This document shows, one piece after another, positions 47,069-55,094 of a DNA stretch of 64,000 nt (positions are counted from its first letter, which is position 1; each line of letters begins with the position of its first letter). A model generated the notes under the pieces. That model saw nothing but the letters and a program-made list of their open reading frames with translations. It had not been told where the DNA came from and did not search any database. The stretch covers positions 620,001 through 684,000 of the forward strand of contig JADJNU010000001.1 of the NCBI GenBank assembly GCA_016714165.1, read 5' to 3'. This stretch comes from Bdellovibrionales bacterium. GTDB taxonomy: Bacteria > Bdellovibrionota > Bdellovibrionia > Bdellovibrionales > UBA1609. The position numbers were made by a program, and so were the translations under genes.

Positions 47069-48652
47069 ATGGTGCTGTTTACAAGGCCAAACATTAAAAT
47101 TATTTTGTCGCTCTTGCTTGTTTTCTGTCTTGGATCTTGCAGTTCGGGTGGTGATGACAACAGTGATGATTCTAACATTGTTTCAGAAATCGATGAAGCG
47201 ACAGAGGATATCTCCAGCGACGAAGGGGGATCTTCGGATAGCCAGGCGCTCAGTGATGAAAGCAGTGAAGGTAGCGAAGAGGGTAGCGACGAATTTGCTT
47301 CTGACTATGAGGATCAGGACAAGAAGGGCGACCAAGGAAAAAGGCAAGCTGCTTCAGAAGATGGTAAGGCGGACGAGGAGTTTAGCGACGAGGAATTTGC
47401 AGATGAGGACCTTGCAGATGGCGAAAGCGACACCGACAAGGCGGATGAAACCGAGGAAGTGGCCGGCGCCGGAGACGAGGATTTTGAGGATTTTGAAGAT
47501 GCAGGAGATAGCGAAGGCCAGAAAGGGAGCGCTGCGGAAGACAGTCAAGAGCTCGCCCAAAATGATGAGCCAACCCTCGAATCTCTGGATTCCCCTTCGA
47601 CGGCTGAGCTCAACGAACCAGCCGAAAAGAGTGGAGACGAGAATACACCAACAACTCCTGAGCCCAGCATAGATAACCCAAAAGATTTGAATGCCGCTAC
47701 CGACATTCCAAACGAGGAAACTGGAGAAGGAAACGGCCTTGCTGAACCCGCAGTGTCCTCTGAACGAGGTTGGGTTCCAGTTAAGAAAATTAGGTCCGAA
47801 CCATTTCGTCAGAATGGTCGTCTGATGAACAGTGTCTATATTGTTAGAAACGATTCTGACCTTGCAGGTGTCAGCCAAAAGTTATTCGGGAAAAATAAGG
47901 CGAAGATTCTGCTGGAAGACAACCCTCACTTGGCAGGGGGTCTCAAAACAGGTGATAAGGTCTATTACAATTCGCCCCTGAGACCTGATGACTCGACGAC
48001 CATGAAAGTGTCTTACGACGATGTCGGAGCTGTCGCAGAGGAGTATGTCACTCGAGTGGGCGACAACATTAGAAGCTTTTCGAAGAAATTACTTGGTTTC
48101 CCCGACGCCTGGAAAGAAGTCTGGTCCACCAATGCGAATGTCGAATCCAAGGATGTCGTAGATCAGGGCCTCACCTTGCGATACTGGAGAGATGATCTTG
48201 GCTCACTCAACACTAAACTGGCACAGGAGAATCAACCCCCCAGTTTGGATTTTGCAGAGGGAAGCGTCGCGGATGATTTCAATTCAGGCTTAGGACAAAC
48301 AAAGGCTATTCCTCCACCTCCTGGACCAGATACAAATACAATGGCGAACAACAATGCGCCGTCTCCCAACATCAATCCAGCAATGCCACCCCCAGAGGTG
48401 CCTCAAGTGGCCGAAAATATTCCTCCGCCACTTCCTCCGCCGCAGCCCCTATCTGCCGAGAATCTCTCTGAACAAAGTGGGAATGGTGCCGGCGGAGAAT
48501 CGTCGGGCGGAGGGTCCATTGGCAAGATCGGGGTTGGAGACAATACGACATTAATTTATATTACCCTGGGTCTCATCGCTGCAATGGCAATATTCATTAA
48601 GAGAAAGAAAGGGTCTCGCCCATCAGATATGTTTGAGGCAACCCAGGTTTAA
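47069..48652 (+). CDS. Acidic lipoprotein with LysM-like repeats and C-terminal membrane helix
   Basis: 527 residues from the ATG at 47069 (GAGGG just upstream). The lipoprotein signal is LLLVFCLGSC. Residues 20-200 are extremely acidic and low in complexity (Asp, Glu, Ser, Gly). Two LysM-like units follow (VYIVRNDSDLAGVSQKLFG and YVTRVGDNIRSFSKKLLG), each followed by a short segment, then a Pro-rich region, and finally a membrane helix (LIYITLGLIAAMAIFI) with a basic tail. The helix after a lipid anchor would fix both ends to membranes. LysM units usually bind peptidoglycan. No named homologue recognised. Confidence 0.68.
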   Translation: MVLFTRPNIKIILSLLLVFCLGSCSSGGDDNSDDSNIVSEIDEATEDISSDEGGSSDSQALSDESSEGSEEGSDEFASDYEDQDKKGDQGKRQAASEDGKADEEFSDEEFADEDLADGESDTDKADETEEVAGAGDEDFEDFEDAGDSEGQKGSAAEDSQELAQNDEPTLESLDSPSTAELNEPAEKSGDENTPTTPEPSIDNPKDLNAATDIPNEETGEGNGLAEPAVSSERGWVPVKKIRSEPFRQNGRLMNSVYIVRNDSDLAGVSQKLFGKNKAKILLEDNPHLAGGLKTGDKVYYNSPLRPDDSTTMKVSYDDVGAVAEEYVTRVGDNIRSFSKKLLGFPDAWKEVWSTNANVESKDVVDQGLTLRYWRDDLGSLNTKLAQENQPPSLDFAEGSVADDFNSGLGQTKAIPPPPGPDTNTMANNNAPSPNINPAMPPPEVPQVAENIPPPLPPPQPLSAENLSEQSGNGAGGESSGGGSIGKIGVGDNTTLIYITLGLIAAMAIFIKRKKGSRPSDMFEATQV

Positions 48653-48696
48653 CCGGGGCGGGCCTGCTTGAATGTTGTTCCAAACTCCAAGGTTGC

Positions 48697-48818
48697 CTGG
48701 ATGAACTAAATCTCAGTAATTCAGGATCTTCAAACATGCGTCCGGCAGCAGCGCTCCCGTTGTGAGCACTGCACCAAGCCGAACTCGATCCTGAATTACT
48801 GAGATTTAGTTCATCCAG
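48697..48818. repeat. Perfect 32-bp inverted repeat, 58-base spacer
   Basis: Arms at 48697-48728 and 48787-48818 are exact reverse complements over 32 bases (left arm starts CTGGATGAACTAAATC). The spacer can itself pair: GCAGCGCTC with GAGCACTGC, one mismatch. Transcribed in either direction it would form one very stable hairpin. It lies between convergent genes. There is no T run at either edge, and the sequence does not match integron attC boxes. Confidence 0.75.
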
Positions 48819-48881
48819 CTCCTCGTGTCTTAGGTACAACGAATTCACCGAGGGCTTGTAGGCCAGCCAATTTGACTTTGA

Positions 48882-48927
48882 TGAAAAAGGAACTGCCAGG
48901 GTGGTGGCTGATGCCGCCCTGGCAGTT
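48882..48927 (-). terminator. Rho-independent terminator of the lipoprotein gene
   Basis: Stem AACTGCCAGGG/CCCTGGCAGTT (48891-48927) with a smaller GGC/GCC stem inside, followed on the minus strand by CCTTTTT. It lies 39 bases beyond the stop of the minus-strand lipoprotein gene. Confidence 0.75.
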
Positions 48928-48965
48928 CTGACTTTAACTGATCTATCAGTTACATCTCTGTTCGA

Positions 48966-49637
48966 TTATCGCGGACCGATACTACCAGGACAGCATATGA
49001 GAACACCAGGATAAAACTCAAAGCACTCAGTACCTGGAATATATTCCCAAGTGATTTTGCACTCTGACCCTGGAAACTCAGTAGGATTTTCTGGAGCCGG
49101 ATCCTTAGGCTGATTTTCTGGAGCCGGATCCTTAGGCTGATTTTCTGGGCCTCCTGGGTTTAAGGGGCCATAACCACCACAGCCATTGGAATCCTCGCAT
49201 CCCATTTCACCAACTGATTCTCCTGGTTCCTTCGTCTCATAACCACTACATCCATTGGGGTCCTCGCATCCCATTTCACCAACTGGTTCTCCAAAACCTT
49301 GAAATGATTGGCAAGACTGCGGGATTTCTACCTTGAGAGAGTTGAATACCTGATTAACGTATCGAGTGTATCGACTAGAAAATCTGGTCACATCAGTCCG
49401 ATTAAGCTTACAATATGCGCTTTCAGAGGTTTCGGCCTTTCCAAGGTGTGCATTTGCAACAAAGTCAGGATAATCATTGTTGGAACCTCTGTACGAAGCT
49501 CTGCGTCCTACGGAAACTAGGATCTTTGCTAAAAAACTAGGATCTAGTTGGGACGATTTCTCTTTTGCTGCAAAATCGCTCTTTCCGCACCCGGTTATAA
49601 ACACAATTAACAGAAAAAATACTTTCGAACATTTCAT
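48966..49637 (-). CDS. Hypothetical lipoprotein with internal tandem repeats
   Basis: 223 residues. The lipoprotein signal is LLIVFITGC, with GGGAGG upstream of the ATG. The C-terminal half has a duplicated Cys unit (VGEMGCEDPNGCSGYE and VGEMGCEDSNGCGGYG) and a tandem PENQPKDPA pair, the latter nearly identical at DNA level (about 27 bases per unit). The end has three more Cys. It looks like a surface-exposed protein with disulfide-locked loops. No family recognised. A terminator follows at 48882-48927. Confidence 0.65.
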   Translation of the reverse strand: MKCSKVFFLLIVFITGCGKSDFAAKEKSSQLDPSFLAKILVSVGRRASYRGSNNDYPDFVANAHLGKAETSESAYCKLNRTDVTRFSSRYTRYVNQVFNSLKVEIPQSCQSFQGFGEPVGEMGCEDPNGCSGYETKEPGESVGEMGCEDSNGCGGYGPLNPGGPENQPKDPAPENQPKDPAPENPTEFPGSECKITWEYIPGTECFEFYPGVLICCPGSIGPR

Positions 49638-50115
49638 TCATTACCTCCCTTTTTTAAATTTGTGCTCCCCACCTTATCGCTCTCAACCACTCATCTGTGA
49701 TTCAGCTTCGCCGGAGCAACTTATCGCTTGAATAAGCAAGGTACATACCTGCCCAAACCCATTTTTTCTGATTCAAGCAAAAAGAAATGAAGAGAATCTA
49801 GTCGATTTCTGTCAAACCAATTCGATCCACCTAAATAACTACAAGTGAGGAAGCGCTGAGCACCGCAATCGTCGATTGCGCAATCGTCTAAAGTATTGAC
49901 GCTGACACCAGAAGCGGATTGAATAGCTACTTCCTTTGAGGTGAGATTCAGCGTCAATACAACTTAATGTGGGTGTCTCAAATTGAGAAAGTGTGCGGTT
50001 CAGTTTCGTTTTTCATTTATCTGATAAGATTTATTATGTTTCTTTTTGTTTATGCCGTGGACCTATTTTTTGACTCGATCTTCCTTGCGCTTGAGAGTAT
50101 TCAACAGATTTTCTG
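49638..50115. other. Intergenic region with inverted repeats
   Basis: 478 bases. A GCAATC/GATTGC hairpin lies at about 49865-49879, and an 11-bp inverted repeat (ATTGACGCTGA/TCAGCGTCAAT) at 49895-49905 and 49948-49958, with CACC/GGTG pairing inside it. A minus-strand frame of 78 codons overlaps these but has only a TTG start and no RBS, so it is not called. Confidence 0.4.
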
Positions 50116-51702
50116 TCAATCAGTCATATCCACGTAGACTTCTTCTTCAAATGGCTTAATGAGCACTTTCTTAATGCCATATCCTGGATATTCTAGGGTT
50201 ATCTCTGCTGATCTTTCGTCTATCACTTTAACTAGACCTGGGGTCTGAAGCCTGAGAGCCTTTCCGTTTTGATAGATCTTAGCTCCGGACGGCTTGGTTC
50301 GAATTTGTACGGTGACAGGATCTTTCGGATATTTTAGACCCAATTTTGTAATTGAGGAAGGTTCGCGATCGCCCTCCCCAGTAAACCCAAGAATTTTTTT
50401 GGTAAAATTGAGGTTATCAGACCAAAATGCGTTGATGTCCTTTCTTACCATCTTAGACCACACCATAGAAACGAGAATAAGAGATGTCCCTATTTTCCAA
50501 GAAATTGAAATTGCCTTTTTTAACTCATAATTACGCCACATGCCGCGAGCCTGTTTTTTCTTTTCGGTAATTGCCAGGCGAGAACTCCGAAATCGCTCAA
50601 CTGCTTCTTGAGTATTTCCCACATTCCGCGGCTCTTCTTTGGGCCCAATAACTCCCAGAGAGTCCACGAGATCTGCATATTGGTTGAACTTCCTTTCAAA
50701 TTTCTTTGGATTGATGTCTCCACCCATCTTCGCGATGTACTTTGCCAGTTTGTTATCAATGTTGCTCATTTCTTTGGCGAAAACTGTTCTAATCACTTGT
50801 TGAAAATCGTGAGATGAAAAATTTGGATAATTCGTATTTAGATATGAATTAACGTCTTTATAAAGCTCCCCAGCCGACTGGTAGCGATCCTTAACGTCTC
50901 CGGCGCAGGCCTTCGCAACAATTTCGTCCAACTCTGGCGTTACTGCTGGATTGTAGGCAATTAATCCGGAATGCTCAGGATCTCCTAGCCATCTCACGAT
51001 GCCAGCATCTGGAATATCCTGATAGAACCGTCTTCCCGACAACATTTCCCAAAACACAACACCCAGAGAAAATACATCTGAGCTGTGTCTGACTTCTTCT
51101 CCTTTTGCATGCTCTGGGCTGATGTATTTTAGTTTACCCATGATTTGATCGGATTGGGTTTTTTCATTAAATTCGGAAGTACGGGCCAATCCAAAATCAA
51201 TTATTTTCACTTCCCCTTCAAAATTTATCATGATGTTCTGTGGGCTTATATCTCGATGAATAATATTTAATGGTTTTCCAGACTCAGGATTTTTGCAGGT
51301 TCGAGCATACTCGAGACCGGCAGCGACAGATCTAACGATATACAGAGCGTGTTCAATCGCAATTGTCGTTTTGTGCAACATAGCGTGGTGCATGAAACGA
51401 CTGAGCGGCAACCCCTTCACAAAATCCATTGCGACATAAAAATCTTCACCTTCATTGCCGCATTCATATAATGAGACAATTGAATTGTGCTTGAGCACGT
51501 TGGCCAGTGAGGCTTCCCTCTTTAACATCTTGACAGCACGTGGGTTTGTTGATTGTTCGGCACTAAGAATCTTGAGAGCAAAGAATTGCACGACGTCATT
51601 TTGCATTTTTGAAAAGGCCAAATACACTTCTCCGCTGCCACCAGCTCCCAGCTTTTCTAAAAGAGTATATTTACCCATTCTCCTTGATTCAGCCGCTGCC
51701 AC
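50116..51702 (-). CDS. Membrane Ser/Thr protein kinase with PEGA domain
   Basis: 528 residues from the GTG at 51702, which follows GGAGGT; the frame extends seven codons to a TTG without an RBS. The Hanks-type kinase domain has LGAGGSGEVY, FALKIL (Lys about 44), IIHRDISPQNIM, IIDFGLA and a KYISPEHA activation segment, so it should be active. After a helical region and a membrane helix (AISISWKIGTSLILVSMVW), a C-terminal PEGA domain (VQIRTKPSGAKIYQNGK) lies outside the cytoplasm. It may supply the phosphothreonine marks read by FHA proteins; the substrate is unknown. Confidence 0.9.
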   Translation of the reverse strand: MAAAESRRMGKYTLLEKLGAGGSGEVYLAFSKMQNDVVQFFALKILSAEQSTNPRAVKMLKREASLANVLKHNSIVSLYECGNEGEDFYVAMDFVKGLPLSRFMHHAMLHKTTIAIEHALYIVRSVAAGLEYARTCKNPESGKPLNIIHRDISPQNIMINFEGEVKIIDFGLARTSEFNEKTQSDQIMGKLKYISPEHAKGEEVRHSSDVFSLGVVFWEMLSGRRFYQDIPDAGIVRWLGDPEHSGLIAYNPAVTPELDEIVAKACAGDVKDRYQSAGELYKDVNSYLNTNYPNFSSHDFQQVIRTVFAKEMSNIDNKLAKYIAKMGGDINPKKFERKFNQYADLVDSLGVIGPKEEPRNVGNTQEAVERFRSSRLAITEKKKQARGMWRNYELKKAISISWKIGTSLILVSMVWSKMVRKDINAFWSDNLNFTKKILGFTGEGDREPSSITKLGLKYPKDPVTVQIRTKPSGAKIYQNGKALRLQTPGLVKVIDERSAEITLEYPGYGIKKVLIKPFEEEVYVDMTD

Positions 51703-51876
51703 TCTACCTCCGGTATTTCCCAAGAGTATTATCGGCTTTCTACCAAATGCACTTAAAATGTCTCTTCTACTTAGAGCAATGTTTAGCCCGCGGAGATTCT
51801 AACAGGAATTTGATGATATAATCAGGATCAAGGTCTGGATTGAACCCCTTTCCTTGCTTCTTGTTGAAGAATGGAC

Positions 51877-52461
51877 TTAATCTTCAAGGGTCGTCTGAGC
51901 TTCTGCTAAGAGACTTTCAATGCATGATCGAGCCAATACATTCATTTTGATAATTCGAAGCCCGTAAAGATAAGAAGGAGATTTGTATTCAGACAAATCC
52001 TTTTTCACTACCAAGACTTTCATCGTGATTGAGACAGATCCAATTAACATTTCTAAATCTGCCACATCTCCCTTTTGCAAAATTTCAGACTGAGTTACCA
52101 AGCCAATGCCAGACAAACTTAAATTTCCCAAATATCCAGACACCACTGTCGTCAATTCAGAAGAATTAATGCGAACTAAAATTGATGTGATCAATGCTTT
52201 GCGGTCGTAAAGTCGGCGCTCACCAACAGACTCTACATCCTCCAACTCGATTGTCTGATTATTTTCTACCACTTTGTCGTCACTATCCCGACCAACCTGT
52301 CTTACCTGTGTGCCAAAATCAATCGGGTCCTTGGAAGATACAACGAAAGATTTGCCCGTATCACGGCGGAAAAAACTCTCTATCTCTAGATCGGCCACTG
52401 CCATGCTCTGACTGAGATCAATAACATCCTGAATAGTCCCGCCATTTTTTGATTTAAGCAA
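51877..52461 (-). CDS. PilZ domain protein
   Basis: 194 residues; TTG start with GAGGAGAG upstream. The PilZ domain is in the C-terminal 120 residues: RRLYDRKALI (RxxxR) and GNLSLSGIGLV (NxSxxG), so c-di-GMP binding is plausible. The N-terminal 70 residues have no known domain. It lies upstream of the kinase gene on the same strand, 174 bases away. Cytoplasmic. Confidence 0.82.
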   Translation of the reverse strand: MLKSKNGGTIQDVIDLSQSMAVADLEIESFFRRDTGKSFVVSSKDPIDFGTQVRQVGRDSDDKVVENNQTIELEDVESVGERRLYDRKALITSILVRINSSELTTVVSGYLGNLSLSGIGLVTQSEILQKGDVADLEMLIGSVSITMKVLVVKKDLSEYKSPSYLYGLRIIKMNVLARSCIESLLAEAQTTLED

Positions 52462-52746
52462 TTGTCTCTCCTCAGTTATCGAGGCTGATCAAATCCCCAC
52501 TCATTCATAAAGCAATGCTTGTGCCATTCAATGCCCACCAAAATCACTCGATTCGATCTTCAGTGTCCCATTTCTGGACATCTGATCAAGATTGCACGAA
52601 GTGTCGTCAAAATAATCAAAAACAGGCCCACCTGATTTTACCTGATTTTTTCCGTTAGGAGCGATCTTAGACGAAACCTTGCCAAAGGGCTCTTCTCTTG
52701 CCGGTTTTCATTCGTCAGGGTAAGGCCATATTTTTAGCGAGAAATC

Positions 52747-54549
52747 TCAGCTACATTCAGTGCCATGTGGAAGTGTTTGATCCCGGCACAATGGGTAATA
52801 GGGCGAGCATTTCAAGCGCAAATGAAAGTGGTCGTCGTGACCATCATGAGATCTCAAGGCTATGAGTACATCCTTTGCTTCATCCATGAGCCCTTGAGAT
52901 TTAACCCATCCGCACATTCTCTTTTTTATTTTTTTATCTACAAAAATCCGGTTGACGTAACCGGTTGCAACCAACATTTTGAAAAACTGATAATTTTTTT
53001 CTGTATCAAAATCCTTTTTGACATCCCCCCTTTTATCCAAAACGGTTCCCCATTTTGATTCCCCGATATAAACGATATCGGCATCAAGACCATTTTGATG
53101 GGAGGAGTGGCTACCCAACTTTCCTCCTCCCTTCTTGCTGAGCGCGTTCACCCGAACAACATCCCTGTTCCCATACATCTCTTGAAACCGAAGGCTCACC
53201 TTCTTAATGATAGCAACCAATAGTCCGGATCCATAGTGCTGTTCCCTTCTCAAATCAATGATTTCGAATTCCCCATTCTCAGGCTCATCGAGAAAATTTG
53301 GACCAGAGCCAGATTCGGAGATAGATCCGCCTTCCAAGCGACGATCATTCTTCGAACAGGTTTGCTTGAGGCAGCGATTCGTCCCACAACGCGAAAAACA
53401 CACGAAATAGGGCAATCCCTTGCTTTGAGCTCCCAATTTTAAATCATTCTCCTCAAGAAAAGTTCCATTCACCCGATGTGAATGGCCATCTTTATCAGGT
53501 AAAGTCTCACTCACACCTGTGACTGTCGTACCTTCACTTTTCCGCCTTTCATCACTCTTGACAAAATCGCTATCTTTGACTACTGGCTGATTTCCCTTTG
53601 GCGAAAAAGTTGGATCAGGAGATGTCGGAGCTGGATGCGGTCCTCTGCTCCGAGGGGCCTCAGGGGACTCACCAATCACGTCAATCCGATCGATCGGTTC
53701 CTTCGCACCATTGCCAGATTTATCCCCTGTTTCAGCTACACCTTTAGATGCGGGGACGCTTTCAGGTGGGAGAGATTTCTTCGACGGAGGATCTCTCTCT
53801 TTCGGCTTTCCCAAATCCCTGACCTCTTCATAAAACTTGGAGTCAACTTTATAACCAACAAATTCGCCCGCACAGCCAGTGTAGTCGTCACAACCTGAAA
53901 CAATTGGGATCTGGTCGGCCTGAGGAGTTTCCAACTTTTCAGGTTTGACCTTATGGTCATTTGGAAAGACATTGGGCAGATCAAACTTCATTTGCTTGTC
54001 ATTCTCATCACTAATGAATTGCTTTCTTCGGTTAACTCCATTCTCTCGATAGTAAACATCAACATAAATTGATTGACACTTTGTCGAATCAATACACTGA
54101 GCTATTGCGCGCAGACGAGAACCCAAATCCGTCGTTTGCGTTTCTTCAAGGTCCGCACGCCCTTGAGCTCCAACTCTTCCCCTCAGAAACAACGGGATCT
54201 TTTCACCTTCCGTTTCAATTGTTACACGCAACTCTATTTCCCGATTTCGTTTGTCGAAAAAAATTGAAGGTTTCACAAACCTGAGAGTATCCTTCGAGCT
54301 TGTTGTCCCGGCGATTCCGCCAGCTCCATTGTCAGAACTCTCCGGCAAGGCGGGATAGAGAAAAACTGATCCACTCTGATCTGTAAATTCCTCTTCACCA
54401 ATATTTGCGTTTGTTGGTCCGGCCAGGTCCCTTGAATCGCCTGGTCTAAGCTTATCCAGTTTTGGTGTGGTCGTTTTTGGCGTACAGGCCCCAATAAATA
54501 GAAAAAGAGCCCCACCTAAAAAATAGAAAAATGTCATTCGCCAATTCAT
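52747..54549 (-). CDS. Lipoprotein with C-terminal MepA-like (M74) murein endopeptidase domain
   Basis: 600 residues from the ATG at 54549. Lipoprotein signal (GGALFLFIGAC). Residues 60-190 look beta-rich, residues 220-370 are a Pro/Ser/Lys linker, and the C-terminal 200 residues match penicillin-insensitive murein endopeptidases: LGSHSSHQNGLDADIVY (metal His and Asp) and HDDHFHLRL (HxH). MepA cuts the D-Ala-diaminopimelate crosslink. E. coli MepA is about 274 residues, so the N-terminal half is an addition, perhaps for anchoring or target binding. In a predator such an enzyme could act on its own wall or on prey wall. Confidence 0.85.
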   Translation of the reverse strand: MNWRMTFFYFLGGALFLFIGACTPKTTTPKLDKLRPGDSRDLAGPTNANIGEEEFTDQSGSVFLYPALPESSDNGAGGIAGTTSSKDTLRFVKPSIFFDKRNREIELRVTIETEGEKIPLFLRGRVGAQGRADLEETQTTDLGSRLRAIAQCIDSTKCQSIYVDVYYRENGVNRRKQFISDENDKQMKFDLPNVFPNDHKVKPEKLETPQADQIPIVSGCDDYTGCAGEFVGYKVDSKFYEEVRDLGKPKERDPPSKKSLPPESVPASKGVAETGDKSGNGAKEPIDRIDVIGESPEAPRSRGPHPAPTSPDPTFSPKGNQPVVKDSDFVKSDERRKSEGTTVTGVSETLPDKDGHSHRVNGTFLEENDLKLGAQSKGLPYFVCFSRCGTNRCLKQTCSKNDRRLEGGSISESGSGPNFLDEPENGEFEIIDLRREQHYGSGLLVAIIKKVSLRFQEMYGNRDVVRVNALSKKGGGKLGSHSSHQNGLDADIVYIGESKWGTVLDKRGDVKKDFDTEKNYQFFKMLVATGYVNRIFVDKKIKKRMCGWVKSQGLMDEAKDVLIALRSHDGHDDHFHLRLKCSPYYPLCRDQTLPHGTECS

Positions 54550-54658
54550 ATACAGTGCTTCCCTAAAAATCATAAGAACCTATTCCGTAGTTCTTCCGCT
54601 CCATCGAAAAGCAATTTCAAGACCCAGCAGATCCTGTTAAGGCTCAGATAAATGATCA

Positions 54659-54899
54659 AAATGCTCACACATTTATCAATTGAATGACAAATTTTGCCCA
54701 ATCAAGGGCAAAAAAAACCCTCCCCTTTACGGAGAGGGTTATATCGCAAGAGTGCTGATTCTCTCGCTCCCCCTCGAAGACGATAAAAGCCAACATCCCA
54801 TCCCTTGCAATCATAAAAGGAAGACCAAAAGGTGAAATGAAACTTACCAACGTGGACGCACGAGCGAAATACACAAATCCGCACAAATGCTCACACATT
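54659..54899. repeat. 15-bp direct repeat pair flanking the candidate ncRNA
   Basis: AAATGCTCACACATT occurs at 54659-54673 and again at 54885-54899 in the same orientation, 226 bases apart. The second copy overlaps the 5' part of the candidate minus-strand RNA. Two exact 15-mers this close are unlikely by chance. They could be remnants of an insertion duplication or recombination sites. Confidence 0.55.
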
Positions 54900-54905
54900 G
54901 CGCAT
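54710..54905 (-). ncRNA. Candidate structured ncRNA with terminator
   Basis: On the minus strand a rod-like fold can be drawn: CGCAA (54902-54898) with TTGCG (54749-54745), GTG with CAC, GATT with AATC, and TCGCTC with GAGCGA (54867-54862 with 54769-54764). It is followed by a strong intrinsic terminator: CCCTCTCC/GGGGAGGG stem at 54718-54738 and eight T (54717-54710). Length near 190 and rod shape recall 6S RNA, but I could not match conserved 6S sequence. A protein frame here has no RBS. The terminator is the firm part; identity is open. Confidence 0.4.
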
Positions 54906-55094
54906 GGTATCTTTTGAAAAAACTTCCTGTTTAGGGACAGTAGGTCAAAAAGTCATAAAATAATTTTTGAGCATGAATAAATGAAGCGATAATAATCATG
55001 AATAATATTTATGATAGGTCGCCACTTCTTTGTTATTCATTTATAATCATTTGATTTTTTTCGATATTCGTAGATTTAATCAGCAGAATCAAAC

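Noticed and set aside
48697..48818. Integron attC site
   Set aside because: The inverted repeat lacks the conserved attC end boxes (RYYYAAC/GTTRRRY), and the only integrase in the window lacks visible integron features and is 27 kb away.
49721..49957. Minus-strand 78-codon frame upstream of the lipoprotein gene
   Set aside because: TTG start without RBS, overlaps inverted repeats, no domain or signal peptide.
54665..54898. Minus-strand 77-codon frame over the candidate ncRNA
   Set aside because: No RBS and the frame runs through the intrinsic terminator; the RNA reading fits better.
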